Assembly (NCBI GenBank): GCA_965214205.1
Contig: OZ243941.1
Span: forward strand, 1,364,001-1,428,000
Length of the DNA: 64,000 nucleotides
DNA from: G963663315 sp965214205
GTDB taxonomy: Bacteria; Pseudomonadota; Gammaproteobacteria; Arenicellales; Poriferihabitantaceae
Reading direction: 5' to 3'
Shown: positions 8,496 to 17,910 of the stretch, piece after piece
Layout of the letters: every line of letters starts with the position of its first letter
Position numbering within the stretch: position 1 is the first letter of the stretch
Notes under the pieces: model-generated
Databases searched by the model: none
What the model was told of the DNA's origin: nothing
Seen by the model: only the letters and a program-made list of their open reading frames with translations
Position numbers and translations under genes: made by a program

Positions 8496-9518
8496 GTGAT
8501 CGAATTGCAGCGGATTGCCGAGGTGGTGGGTGGCGTTGTGCTCGGAGACCCGAAACACAGGGTGGATTCGATCAGAAGCCTGGAAAAGGCGACAGCCCGC
8601 TCCATCACCTTTTTTTCCGACCCGAAACTTAAGCGTCGCTTGTCGGGCTGCACGGCGGGAGCCGTGTTGATCTCCCCGCAGGACGCGGATCTGTTTTCAG
8701 GCAACCGGGTGGTGGTGGCTGACCCTTATCTGGCTTATGCCCGGATTTCCGGGTTGTTCAAGCCGCCCCGAAGCCGCAGTGGCGGGCAGGCGGCGGCTTC
8801 ATCCGCGTGGATTGCTGACACGGCTTCTGTCGATGACAGCGTGGCAATCGGCCAGTTCAGTACGATTGATGATCAGGCGAAACTGGCGAAGGGCGTGGTA
8901 ATCGGCCACTCCGTCCACATCGGAGCCGGGGTTGTGATCGGGCAGGATTCGGTGATTGAGGATCAGGTCGTGATTCAGGCCGGTTGCCTGATCGGGAAAA
9001 GATGTCATGTCTCTTCCGGAGCGGTGATTGGCGCCAGCGGGTTTGGTTATGCCGCATCGGCGGACCGGTGGGAAAAAATCGAGCAACTCGGAGCCGTTCG
9101 TATTGGTGATGATGTCGATGTCGGCGCGAATACCACCATCGACCGGGGCGCGCTGGGTTATACCATTATTGAAGATGGCGTAAAGCTGGATAACCAGATA
9201 CAAATTGCCCATAATGTATGGGTCGGGGAAAACACCATCATGGCAGGCTGTTCCGCGGTGGCCGGAAGCGCGCGCATTGGCAGGCGGTGTAAAATCGGGG
9301 GCCGGGTATCCATCCTGGGTCATCTGGAGATTGTCGATGACGTGACGATCATGACGAACAGCCTGGTCGTGAAAAACATCCGCGAGGCCGGGGAATATGC
9401 TTCGATGATCACGGTACAACCAGTCAGGCAGTGGAGAAAGAATCTGGCAATCATCCGTCAACTTGATAAACTAATGCACAGAAGGAACAGGTCGGGAGCG
9501 CCGGACCATGAACAATAG
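8496..9518 (+). CDS. lpxD: UDP-3-O-(3-hydroxyacyl)glucosamine N-acyltransferase
   Basis: LpxD adds the N-linked hydroxyacyl chain from acyl-ACP, the third step of lipid A synthesis. The N-terminal uridine-binding domain (IRSLEKATARSITFF) is followed by a left-handed beta helix of hexapeptide repeats (VAIGQF, VVIGHS, VHIGAG and so on). The catalytic region NQIQIAHNVWVGENT contains the active-site His. The start is a GTG at 8496, the codon that gives the family N terminus MIELQRIAEV. Length is 340 residues, usual. Confidence 0.95.
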   Translation: MIELQRIAEVVGGVVLGDPKHRVDSIRSLEKATARSITFFSDPKLKRRLSGCTAGAVLISPQDADLFSGNRVVVADPYLAYARISGLFKPPRSRSGGQAAASSAWIADTASVDDSVAIGQFSTIDDQAKLAKGVVIGHSVHIGAGVVIGQDSVIEDQVVIQAGCLIGKRCHVSSGAVIGASGFGYAASADRWEKIEQLGAVRIGDDVDVGANTTIDRGALGYTIIEDGVKLDNQIQIAHNVWVGENTIMAGCSAVAGSARIGRRCKIGGRVSILGHLEIVDDVTIMTNSLVVKNIREAGEYASMITVQPVRQWRKNLAIIRQLDKLMHRRNRSGAPDHEQ

Positions 9519-9573
9519 TCGAACCTGGATCAGAACCCGGTTCCCGGACATATAATCAGATAGGCATGCCGTT

Positions 9574-10029
9574 GTGACGACAGAACAAAAGCAGATAGAC
9601 ATACATCGAATCCGGGAAATCCTTCCCCACCGGTATCCGTTTCTATTGGTTGACCGGGTACTGGATTACACTCTCGGAGAGAGTCTGACCGCGATCAAGA
9701 ACATCACTTTCAACGAACCGTTCTTCCAGGGGCATTTCCCGGAAAGGCCGGTTTTCCCCGGAGTCCTGATCCTGGAAGCGCTGGCGCAGGCTTCCGCGCT
9801 TCTGGCCAGCCACAGTGATGAGGCGGAGACCGAAGAGCGGATCATCCTGCTTTTTGCGGGGATAGACAAAGCCAGATTCAAGCGTCCGGTCGAACCGGGA
9901 GATCAACTGACGCTCAACGTCAGGCAGACCAACTACAGAAGGAAAATCTGGAAATATTCGACGGAAGCGAGTGTCGAGGGCCGGTTGGCGGCATCAGCCG
10001 ATGTCATGTTCACCTATCGGACGCTCTGA
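9574..10029 (+). CDS. fabZ: 3-hydroxyacyl-[acyl-carrier-protein] dehydratase FabZ
   Basis: FabZ dehydrates 3-hydroxyacyl-ACP in fatty acid synthesis and competes with LpxA/LpxD for hydroxyacyl-ACP. It shows the hot-dog fold signature: ILPHRYPFLLVDRV, then GHFPERPVFPGVLILEALAQ with the catalytic His and Glu. Length is 151 residues. The start is a GTG at 9574. It sits between lpxD and lpxA, the standard arrangement. Confidence 0.96.
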   Translation: MTTEQKQIDIHRIREILPHRYPFLLVDRVLDYTLGESLTAIKNITFNEPFFQGHFPERPVFPGVLILEALAQASALLASHSDEAETEERIILLFAGIDKARFKRPVEPGDQLTLNVRQTNYRRKIWKYSTEASVEGRLAASADVMFTYRTL

Positions 10030-10034
10030 CCTCC

Positions 10035-10811
10035 ATGTCCGATATCCACCCGACGGCAATTGTCGATGAACGCGCGAACATAGGCCGCAATGTGACTATT
10101 GGCGCCTTCTCGATTATTGAAGAGAATGTGACTATTGGCGACGGTACATGGGTCGGCCCTCATGTGGTTATTCGCAGTTTCACCACCATCGGCGAAGACA
10201 ACCGGATATTTCAGTTTTCCTCGATCGGAGAGGCCCCCCAACATCAGGGGTACGGCGGCGAGCCCACCCGGTTGGAAATCGGCGATCGCAATACCATAAG
10301 GGAATACTGCACCATCAATCGCGGTACCGCGGGCGGCCTGGGGGTGACCCGGATAGGCGATGATAATTTCATCATGGCCTACGCGCATATCGCCCATGAC
10401 TGCGTTTTGGGGAATTTTATTATTTTTGCCAATGGCGCCAGCCTGGCCGGTCATGTCTACATCGGTGATCACGCCATTCTCGGCGGTTTCAGTCTGGTGC
10501 ATCAGTTCTGTCGGATAGGCCAGCACTGCATTACCGGAATCGGTTGTGTCTGTTTGCAGGATGTGCCTCCCTATATTGTGGCGGCGGGGAATCCGGCGAC
10601 GCCGTTCGGTATCAACAAGAAAGGACTCCGAAGACGGCGGTTCACAGAGGAGACAATCGAGTTGTTGACGACCGCTTACCGGGTGGTTTACCGGCGGAAC
10701 CTCAATCTTCAGTCCGCCATTGATGAGCTCTGCGCATTGGATGGCGATAACGCGGATGTGGCAATATTCAGGAAATTTATTTGTCAGTCCGAGCGCGGCA
10801 TTATCCGATAG
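10035..10811 (+). CDS. lpxA: UDP-N-acetylglucosamine O-acyltransferase
   Basis: LpxA transfers a 3-hydroxyacyl chain from ACP to UDP-GlcNAc, the first step of lipid A synthesis. The protein begins IHPTAIVDERANIGRNVTIG and runs through hexapeptide repeats of a left-handed beta helix. The catalytic His lies in FIMAYAHIAHDC. The C-terminal helical part follows GINKKGLRRRRF. Length is 258 residues. The stop is immediately followed by the lpxB start. Confidence 0.97.
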   Translation: MSDIHPTAIVDERANIGRNVTIGAFSIIEENVTIGDGTWVGPHVVIRSFTTIGEDNRIFQFSSIGEAPQHQGYGGEPTRLEIGDRNTIREYCTINRGTAGGLGVTRIGDDNFIMAYAHIAHDCVLGNFIIFANGASLAGHVYIGDHAILGGFSLVHQFCRIGQHCITGIGCVCLQDVPPYIVAAGNPATPFGINKKGLRRRRFTEETIELLTTAYRVVYRRNLNLQSAIDELCALDGDNADVAIFRKFICQSERGIIR

Positions 10812-11975
10812 GTGACCAGTCGTCAAATCCGGATTGGGATGGTTGCGGGTGAGCCTTCCGGCGACGCTCTCGGCGCCGGATTGATCGAAAACCTGAAATC
10901 CAGCCTCGATAATGTCGGGTTTTTCGGTGTTGGCGGGCCCAGAATGGCGGCGGCGGGGTGCGATACAATTTACGATATGGACCGTATCGGAGTCATGGGG
11001 CTGGACGGGCTGGTTGGCAAATTCCTGGATATCGTCACGATCCGGTCGAATCTGTATAAAATGATGGTGTCGAATCCTCCCGATCTGTTTATCGGCATTG
11101 ATGTGCCTGATTTCAATCTGACGCTGGAATCCCGACTCAGGAAGAAAAACATCACCACCGTCCACTATGTCAGCCCGACTGTGTGGGCGTGGCGCGGGTA
11201 TCGTATCCACAAGATTCGAAGAGCCGTGGATCATATTCTGACGCTGTTCCCGTTCGAGGCCGAGTTTTACAGGAGGAACCGGATTCCGGTGACCTGTGTC
11301 GGGCATCCGATGGCCGATGAGATCAAGCCGCCGGACCGGGTTGCCGCCAGACAGAAACTTGGGCTTGAAATCCCGGATCACGGGAAACTGGTCGCCCTGT
11401 TGCCGGGAAGCCGCCGTTCGGAGATTGCGAGACTGGCGGAGATTTTTCTGGAGACGGCCAAAATCATTCATCAGTTCGACCCCGGCGTGCAGTTTGTATT
11501 GCCGCTTGCCAACGAAACGGTCGCCCGAGCATTCAGTGAGGTGACCAGCTCGACCGGGGATTTACCGATTGCCCTGTTGCAGGAGCAGTCACGGCTTGCG
11601 ATGGAGGCCGCGGACGCGGTTGTGCTGGCATCGGGAACGGCGGCGCTGGAAGCGGCGCTGCTGCGGCGCCCCCATGTGGTGGTCTACCGGGTGGGCGCCC
11701 TGACCTGGTGGCTTGTGCAGAGGCTGAAATCCGTGACTCACTATTCGATGCCCAACCAGTTGCTCAGACAGCCTGTGGCGCCGGAATTCATCCAGGGAGA
11801 GGCTCGGCCGGACAGTATCGCCCACGCGTTGAGACGGTATCTCGACGATGACCGGGAAGTGGACAGGCTGGACCGGATGTTCGCCCAAATGCACCGGCAG
11901 TTGAAGCTGGACGCCAATCGGCGGGCCGGCAGGGCTGTAATCAGGCTGCTTCCACCACAGACCTCTGAACCCTGA
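10812..11975 (+). CDS. lpxB: Lipid-A-disaccharide synthase
   Basis: LpxB joins UDP-2,3-diacylglucosamine to lipid X, forming the lipid A disaccharide at the inner membrane. Family motifs are GEPSGDALGAGLI at the N terminus, GVMGLDGLVGKF, HYVSPTVWAWRGYRIHKI, LLPGSRRSEI and the C-terminal ASGTAALEAALL. The start is a GTG directly after the lpxA stop, with no gap, so translation is probably coupled. Length is 387 residues, usual. Confidence 0.96.
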   Translation: MTSRQIRIGMVAGEPSGDALGAGLIENLKSSLDNVGFFGVGGPRMAAAGCDTIYDMDRIGVMGLDGLVGKFLDIVTIRSNLYKMMVSNPPDLFIGIDVPDFNLTLESRLRKKNITTVHYVSPTVWAWRGYRIHKIRRAVDHILTLFPFEAEFYRRNRIPVTCVGHPMADEIKPPDRVAARQKLGLEIPDHGKLVALLPGSRRSEIARLAEIFLETAKIIHQFDPGVQFVLPLANETVARAFSEVTSSTGDLPIALLQEQSRLAMEAADAVVLASGTAALEAALLRRPHVVVYRVGALTWWLVQRLKSVTHYSMPNQLLRQPVAPEFIQGEARPDSIAHALRRYLDDDREVDRLDRMFAQMHRQLKLDANRRAGRAVIRLLPPQTSEP

Positions 11976-12000
11976 TCTGAGCCATTGACAGAGAGAGCCG

Positions 12001-12579
12001 TTGAATTCAAACAGATACATTGCCGGGGTGGATGAAGCGGGTCGGGGGCCGCTGGCCGGAGCGGTATTCGCCGCCGCTGTGATACTGGATGACAACAGAC
12101 CGATTGCTGGACTCGATGACTCGAAAAAGCTCAGTCCGCGGCGACGGGCGGAGCTTGAGAAACGGATTCAGGAAACCGCAGTGTCATGGGCTGTGGCCGA
12201 GGCCAGCGTGCGCGAGATAGACCGGATCAATATATTGCAGGCCACACTGGTGGCGATGAAACGCGCAGTGGAAAAATTGCATATTCAACCTCATGAGGCG
12301 CTGATTGACGGCAACAGAACCCCGGTTCTTGATTGCAAGTGCACCGCCGTGATCGGAGGGGATGCGAGCAAGCCATCCATTGCAGCCGCTTCCATACTGG
12401 CGAAGGAAGCGCGTGACCGGGAAATGGTCCGGTTGTCACTGGTTTACCCCCGGTATGGTTTTGAAAAGCACAAAGGGTATCCGACCAGAACACATCTGGA
12501 GGCGCTCAGGCTGTATGGGCCGACCGGCCAGCACCGGACCAGCTTCGCCCCGGTCAGGGAGCTGCTCGACAATGACTGA
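12001..12579 (+). CDS. rnhB: Ribonuclease HII
   Basis: RNase HII cuts RNA in RNA-DNA hybrids and at single misincorporated ribonucleotides. The active-site motif AGVDEAGRGPLAGAV carries the DEG(x) metal ligands, and LDDSKKLSPRRR and KGYPTRTHLEAL are typical. Length is 192 residues. The start is a TTG at 12001, the only codon giving the usual N terminus. The 3' end overlaps dnaE by eight bases, as in the standard rnhB-dnaE pair. Confidence 0.95.
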   Translation: MNSNRYIAGVDEAGRGPLAGAVFAAAVILDDNRPIAGLDDSKKLSPRRRAELEKRIQETAVSWAVAEASVREIDRINILQATLVAMKRAVEKLHIQPHEALIDGNRTPVLDCKCTAVIGGDASKPSIAAASILAKEARDREMVRLSLVYPRYGFEKHKGYPTRTHLEALRLYGPTGQHRTSFAPVRELLDND

Positions 12580-15500
12580 CGCTTTCGTTCACCTGCATCT
12601 GCATTCGGAGTTCTCGCTGGCGGACGGCATCGTCAGGATTAATCCGCTTGCCGCCGGCTGCGCTGAATTTCAGCAACCCGCAGTCGCGTTGACCGACCTC
12701 TCCAATCTTTACGGCATGGTTAAATTTTATCGCGCCTGTCTGGCGAAAGGAGTCAAACCGATCATAGGCTGCGATGTATGGGTTGGCAGCCCGGACTCTG
12801 ACAAATCGATGGATCGCGCCACCTTGCTGTGCACAGACAATACCGGCTACCGGAACCTGTGTAAATTGCTGACCGACGCTTATCTGCGCGGCAGTGTAAA
12901 TAACCGGATTGTGATTGCCTGGCCGGAGTTGGCCGGGAGCGGCCAGGGCTTGTTGTGTCTGGTTGACGAACAGCAGGGTTTCGCCGCGAATCTGGTTTTG
13001 CAGGGCCGGGAGCCGGAATTGCCTGAATGGGTGGAGCGGTATCGCCGTGTCTTTAGTGACCGGTTTTATTTTTCGATCAGCCGGGTCGGGGCGCCGGGTG
13101 AACGAGGCTACATCAGCCGGGTGGTGGAATTGTCAACCCGGTATGATATTGGATTGGTCGCGACCAACCGGGTGGTATTTATCAATCGCGAAGAGTTTGA
13201 GGCGCATGAGATCAGAGTGTGCATCAATAACGGCAGGGCGCTGGATGACAGCCGCCGGCCCAGGGACTATACCGATCAGCAGTATCTGAAATCGACGCGG
13301 GAGATGATCGAGTTGTTTTCGGACCTGCCTGCCGCGATTTCCAATTCCGTTGAGATCGCGAAACGCTGCAATGTGTTTCTGGATTTTGATCAGGATCACC
13401 TGCCGCAGTACCCGGACGCGGGCGCTCAGTCTGAAGCCCTGCTATTGCGGGAGTATGCGGAAAACGGGTTGGCAAGGCGGTTCGACCTGTCGGCGCTCTA
13501 TCATCCGGACGGCTCCTGTGCGGTTGGGCAGGAGTATCTCGAGCGGATGAACATGGAACTTGAGGTCATCGGGAATATGGGCTATCCGGGGTATTTCCTG
13601 ATCGTCGCCGATTTTGTCGAGTGGGCCCGTGGCAATGGAATACCGGTGGGGCCGGGACGCGGCTCCGGCGCCGGCTCATTGGTGGCCTGGGCCACCGGCA
13701 TCACAGACCTGGACCCGCTGGCTTACGGTTTGCTGTTCGAGCGCTTTCTGAATCCGGAACGGGTGTCACTTCCGGATTTTGATATTGACTTTTGTGTGGA
13801 TGGCCGCGACCGCGTCATTGAATATGTGGCCGAGCGTTACGGCCATGATCAGGTTGCCCAGATTATCACCTTTGGCACCATGGCGGCGAAAGCGGTGGTG
13901 CGGGATGTCGGTCGGGTGATGGGTCTGCCTTATGGTTTTGTCGATCAAATCGCCAAGCTGATTCCCTTTGAAGTCGGTATGACACTGCAAAAGGCGTTGA
14001 ATCAGGAACAGCTGCTGAAAGAAAGATATGAGGGTCAGGAGGATGTCCAGGAACTGATCGACACGGCCCTGCAGCTCGAAGGGATCGCGAGAAATGTGGG
14101 CAAGCACGCAGGGGGGGTGGTGATCGCGCCAAAACCCCTGACCGAATACACCCCGCTTTACGCGGACTCCCATTTGAATCAGGCGATCACGCAGTTGGAC
14201 AAGGATGACCTGGAGTCGGTTGGCCTGATCAAATTCGATTTTCTCGGGGTGCGGACACTTACTATTCTCGATGCCGCGGTAAAAATGGTGAACCAGCGGA
14301 AATCCGCCAACGGGGAAGCCCCGATTGATCTGGGGCAGACGCCGCTGGATGACGCCGCGACATTTGAATTCCTGAGAACCGGGCGGACTATCGCGATATT
14401 CCAGATTGAATCGAGAGGCGCCAGGGAATTGCTGATCCGGGCCCACCCGGAGATTTTTGAGGATCTGGTGGCGCTGGTCGCCCTGTATCGACCGGGTCCC
14501 CTGCAATCGGGTATGGTGGATGATTTTGTCAATCGCAAGGCGGGCCGGGAGCGGATCGTGTATTCCCATCCGCAGTTGGAGCCGATACTGAAATCGACCT
14601 ATGGCGTGATCATTTATCAGGAACAGGTCATGGAGATCGCGCGCTCGATGGCCGGGTATACCCTCGGCGGGGCCGACCTGTTACGCAAGGCGATGGGTAA
14701 AAAGCTGCCGGAAGAGATGGCGAAACAGCGTGAGACTTTTATCAACGGAGCGGTGGAAAGGGGAGTGGGCAGGAAACTGGCCGACAGTATCTTCACCCTG
14801 ATGGACAAGTTTGCCGGATATGGGTTCAACCGGTCGCATTCTGTCGCGTACGCGCTGATCTCCTATCACTCAGCGTGGCTGAAAACCCATTATCCCGCTG
14901 CTTTCATGGCGGCGGCCCTGTCTGCCGAGATGGACAAGACCGACCGGGTGGTTACGTTGCTGGCGGATTCCAAATCCCTGGGGCTGACCATACTGCCGCC
15001 GGATATCAACTCCAGTTCCTATACTTTCAAAGCGATGGATGACAACAGGATCAGTTATGGTCTGGGCGCCCTGAAGGGAATCGGGAAAGGGGTGGTTGAA
15101 AATATCGTGGTCGAGAGAGAAAGGAATGGCGAATACCGGTCCCTGCAGGAGTTCTGTCGTCGAGTGGACCTGCGTAAGGTAAACAAGCGGGTTCTGGAAG
15201 CGCTGATCAAGAGCGGGGCGATGGATGCGCTGGGCGGCAACCGGGCCGCGTTGATGAATTTCATGGACCATGCCATCAAGGCTGCGGACCAGCATCAGCA
15301 GGACCGGCAGGCGGGACAGTTCGACATGTTCGGCATCCAGGAAGCGCCGCCGAAACAGACGGAATCCGCGCGAATTCCGGATTGGACCGATGATCGGCGT
15401 CTCGCCGCGGAAAAAGAAACCCTCGGCCTGTATCTGACCGGGCATCCGTATCAACGATATGCCAGGGAACTGGCTCCGATCAGTGATTGCGATGCGCCGT

Positions 15501-16111
15501 CCCGGGATTTCAGTTCGCCGAGAAATGGAGTATTCGCAGGCATCATGGTGTCGATGCGGGTGTCCAGGACAAGACGGGGAAAAATGGCGTTTGTCGTTCT
15601 CGACAATGAAATGCACCGGGTTGAAGTCATCCTGTTTTCGGAAAAATTCAACCAGCGCTCCTCCATCCTGCAAAAGGAGAACCTGTTGATTGCCTTCGGT
15701 CAGTTCAGCGCCGACGAGGTGACCGGAGGTTGTCAGATGCGCGTGGAAAAAATCTGTGATCTGGATGAACTGCGTCGGCAATGTCTGGTCAGGCTCGATC
15801 TGAATCTGCCTCAGGAGGCGTTGACGCCGGACAGAATCGAGGATTTGCAATCCATTCTGGGTCCGTACCGTAATGGTAACGGCGCTGATTCTGTCGCGGT
15901 GCAAATCCGCTATACCCGGCGCTCCGGTGAGACCGGTTTCTTGAACCTCGGTGACGGCTGGAAAGTGAATCCGGACCAGAAGCTGTTTGTGGAGCTGGAA
16001 AACCGGTTCGGGACGGACAATATCAATTGCCGCTATGACCTGCATTTGCGGGACCAGTTTCTACCTGGTAACCCGGATACCGGACAAAACGCGAATGTCC
16101 GCTCCATTTAA
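12572..16111 (+). CDS. dnaE: DNA polymerase III alpha subunit
   Basis: This is the replicative polymerase catalytic subunit. The frame is open back to 12,362 inside rnhB, but homology starts at the ATG at 12572 with the PHP domain (AFVHLHLHSEFSLADG). The palm contains GPGRGSGAGSLVAWA and the catalytic PDFDIDFCVDGRDRV. The later part has GYGFNRSHSVAYALISYHSAW, a helix-hairpin-helix region and an OB fold (FAGIMVSMRVSRTRRGKMAF). Length is 1,179 residues. accA, its neighbour in E. coli, is absent, and the 3' end overlaps the pabB-pabC fusion by 17 bases. Confidence 0.97.
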   Translation: MTDAFVHLHLHSEFSLADGIVRINPLAAGCAEFQQPAVALTDLSNLYGMVKFYRACLAKGVKPIIGCDVWVGSPDSDKSMDRATLLCTDNTGYRNLCKLLTDAYLRGSVNNRIVIAWPELAGSGQGLLCLVDEQQGFAANLVLQGREPELPEWVERYRRVFSDRFYFSISRVGAPGERGYISRVVELSTRYDIGLVATNRVVFINREEFEAHEIRVCINNGRALDDSRRPRDYTDQQYLKSTREMIELFSDLPAAISNSVEIAKRCNVFLDFDQDHLPQYPDAGAQSEALLLREYAENGLARRFDLSALYHPDGSCAVGQEYLERMNMELEVIGNMGYPGYFLIVADFVEWARGNGIPVGPGRGSGAGSLVAWATGITDLDPLAYGLLFERFLNPERVSLPDFDIDFCVDGRDRVIEYVAERYGHDQVAQIITFGTMAAKAVVRDVGRVMGLPYGFVDQIAKLIPFEVGMTLQKALNQEQLLKERYEGQEDVQELIDTALQLEGIARNVGKHAGGVVIAPKPLTEYTPLYADSHLNQAITQLDKDDLESVGLIKFDFLGVRTLTILDAAVKMVNQRKSANGEAPIDLGQTPLDDAATFEFLRTGRTIAIFQIESRGARELLIRAHPEIFEDLVALVALYRPGPLQSGMVDDFVNRKAGRERIVYSHPQLEPILKSTYGVIIYQEQVMEIARSMAGYTLGGADLLRKAMGKKLPEEMAKQRETFINGAVERGVGRKLADSIFTLMDKFAGYGFNRSHSVAYALISYHSAWLKTHYPAAFMAAALSAEMDKTDRVVTLLADSKSLGLTILPPDINSSSYTFKAMDDNRISYGLGALKGIGKGVVENIVVERERNGEYRSLQEFCRRVDLRKVNKRVLEALIKSGAMDALGGNRAALMNFMDHAIKAADQHQQDRQAGQFDMFGIQEAPPKQTESARIPDWTDDRRLAAEKETLGLYLTGHPYQRYARELAPISDCDAPSRDFSSPRNGVFAGIMVSMRVSRTRRGKMAFVVLDNEMHRVEVILFSEKFNQRSSILQKENLLIAFGQFSADEVTGGCQMRVEKICDLDELRRQCLVRLDLNLPQEALTPDRIEDLQSILGPYRNGNGADSVAVQIRYTRRSGETGFLNLGDGWKVNPDQKLFVELENRFGTDNINCRYDLHLRDQFLPGNPDTGQNANVRSI

Positions 16112-17891
16112 CGAAAACAACTGTGTCGTCGCGCAACAGCCTTCCGAGAACCGGTGGCTCCTGTTTCGCAATCCGGTTGACGTGCTTTCCTCCGGGGATG
16201 TCGGACAGGTCAGGGCCATTCTGGAGCGGGTCGGGCATCAGGTGGAACGGTATCAGCAATTCGCGGCCGGCTTTGTCAGTTATGAAGCCTCTCCGGCTTT
16301 TGACGGACATTTCCCGGAACAGCCCGCCGCAGGGTTCCCGAAAATCTGGTTCGGGATATATGATCGCTATGAGGTGATTGACTTCCCCGAAAACGCGGCG
16401 CCGGGGAATCACGCCAATCTGTCGGACTGGGAGCTTTCGCTCGCTGAGGAGGACTATCGAAAAGCGCTGGTCAGAATAAAGGACTATATCCGGGAAGGGG
16501 ATGCCTATCAGGTTAATTATTCCTTCCGGTTCAGGGCCAACTGTGATATCGACAGTTGGTCGCTGTTCGCGCAGATGGTGCATTCCCAGAATCTGGACAA
16601 CCAGCCGGGTTATTGTGTTTATGTGAATACCGATGACTGGGCGGTTTGTTCCGCTTCTCCGGAACTGTTCCTGAGCCTGGATCAACGTGTGCTGACATCC
16701 AGGCCGATGAAGGGTACCGCCGCGCGCGGGTATGGCTATCAGGATGATCTTGAAATCGGCAGGCGATTGCGAGAATCCGGCAAGAATCGCGCTGAAAATA
16801 TCATGATTACAGATATGGTCAGAAACGATATGGGCAAGATTGCCGACACCGGCACGGTCGAGACCACCGACATTTTCTCACTGGAGAAATACCCCACATT
16901 CTGGGCCATGACGACCACGGTTGAATGTCTGACCGACGCGGGCCTGACTGAAATATTTCAGGCCATGTTTCCCGCCGCTTCAATCACCGGCGCTCCGAAA
17001 CTGCGCGCGATGGAAATTATCCATGAGCTTGAGAACCTCCCCAGATATATTTATACCGGGGCCGCCGGGTTTGTTTTTCCGGGCGCGCGCGCCCAGTTCA
17101 ATGTAGCCATACGTACCATACTGATCGACAAGGACAAGGACAAGGATAATGACAGTAGCAACGGCGGGCGCGGCGCCGAGTTTGGCGCCGGCGGCGGCAT
17201 TGTCTGGGATTCGGACCCCGGAGAAGAATTTCAGGAATGTCATACCAAGGCCGCGGTGCTAACCTGTCCGCAACCCTCGTTCGACCTGCTGGAAACCCTG
17301 AGGTGGACCCGGTCTGGAGGCTTTTTGAATCTCGACAGCCATCTGTCGCGGTTGGCCGATTCGGCTTCCTGGTTTTCGTGGGAGGTGGATCTGGCCGGGA
17401 TTCGGAAGCGGTTGCGGCTGGCGGAGGCCGATTTCCCTGACACGGACCAGCGGATTCGCCTGCTGGTTTCCAGAAACGGCCGGGTTCGTGTCCAGCATAC
17501 CGGGTATACGCCGCTGCCTGATCCGTATCGGGTCAGGCTGGCTGAAAGCCCGGTCCATTCAGAAAACCGTTTCCTCTACCACAAGACCACGCATCGCGAG
17601 ATTTACGATAGCGCCCTGTCCGCCAATCGGAATTGTGACGATGTGTTGCTGTGCAATGAAAGGGGGGAGGTCACCGAGTCCTGCCGGGCCAATATCATTG
17701 TTGAATTGGATAGCGAGTTCCTGACACCGCCGGTTTCATCCGGGCTGTTGGGCGGTGTTGGACGCGCCTTGCTGCTGGCTGAGGGTAAAGTGACGGAGAA
17801 GGTGATCCTGCGCGAACAGATCGCCGACGCGGATTCGCTGTGGCTGGTGAATTCATCCCGCGGCTGCTGGCGGATACACTTGCAGGACTGA
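16095..17891 (+). CDS. pabB: Aminodeoxychorismate synthase component I fused to 4-amino-4-deoxychorismate lyase
   Basis: The two parts convert chorismate to p-aminobenzoate for folate synthesis. The N-terminal two thirds is a PabB-type chorismate-binding domain: SASPELFLSL, SRPMKGTAARG (with the PabB-type Lys), ENIMITDMVRNDMG, ASITGAPKLRAMEIIHELE and GGGIVWDSDPGEEF. The C-terminal third is a PabC-like class IV PLP enzyme, with a candidate PLP Lys in YHKTTHREIYD and the region GEVTESCRANIIV. The fusion is known in many bacteria. A GACAAG x3 microsatellite (17127-17144) encodes DKDKDK just before the conserved GAEFGAGGGIVWD. Length is 598 residues from the ATG at 16095. No pabA is visible nearby. 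Confidence 0.9.
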   Translation: MSAPFNENNCVVAQQPSENRWLLFRNPVDVLSSGDVGQVRAILERVGHQVERYQQFAAGFVSYEASPAFDGHFPEQPAAGFPKIWFGIYDRYEVIDFPENAAPGNHANLSDWELSLAEEDYRKALVRIKDYIREGDAYQVNYSFRFRANCDIDSWSLFAQMVHSQNLDNQPGYCVYVNTDDWAVCSASPELFLSLDQRVLTSRPMKGTAARGYGYQDDLEIGRRLRESGKNRAENIMITDMVRNDMGKIADTGTVETTDIFSLEKYPTFWAMTTTVECLTDAGLTEIFQAMFPAASITGAPKLRAMEIIHELENLPRYIYTGAAGFVFPGARAQFNVAIRTILIDKDKDKDNDSSNGGRGAEFGAGGGIVWDSDPGEEFQECHTKAAVLTCPQPSFDLLETLRWTRSGGFLNLDSHLSRLADSASWFSWEVDLAGIRKRLRLAEADFPDTDQRIRLLVSRNGRVRVQHTGYTPLPDPYRVRLAESPVHSENRFLYHKTTHREIYDSALSANRNCDDVLLCNERGEVTESCRANIIVELDSEFLTPPVSSGLLGGVGRALLLAEGKVTEKVILREQIADADSLWLVNSSRGCWRIHLQD

Positions 17892-17910
17892 TTTCCCTGA
17901 CCTGTTTGCA

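Noticed and set aside
10014..11471. 485-codon minus-strand ORF across lpxA and lpxB
   Set aside because: It is antisense to two fully recognisable genes, and its translation shows no family features.
12362..12571. Long N-terminal extension of DnaE inside rnhB
   Set aside because: Homology to DnaE begins at the ATG at 12572; the extension is simply the other frame of rnhB.
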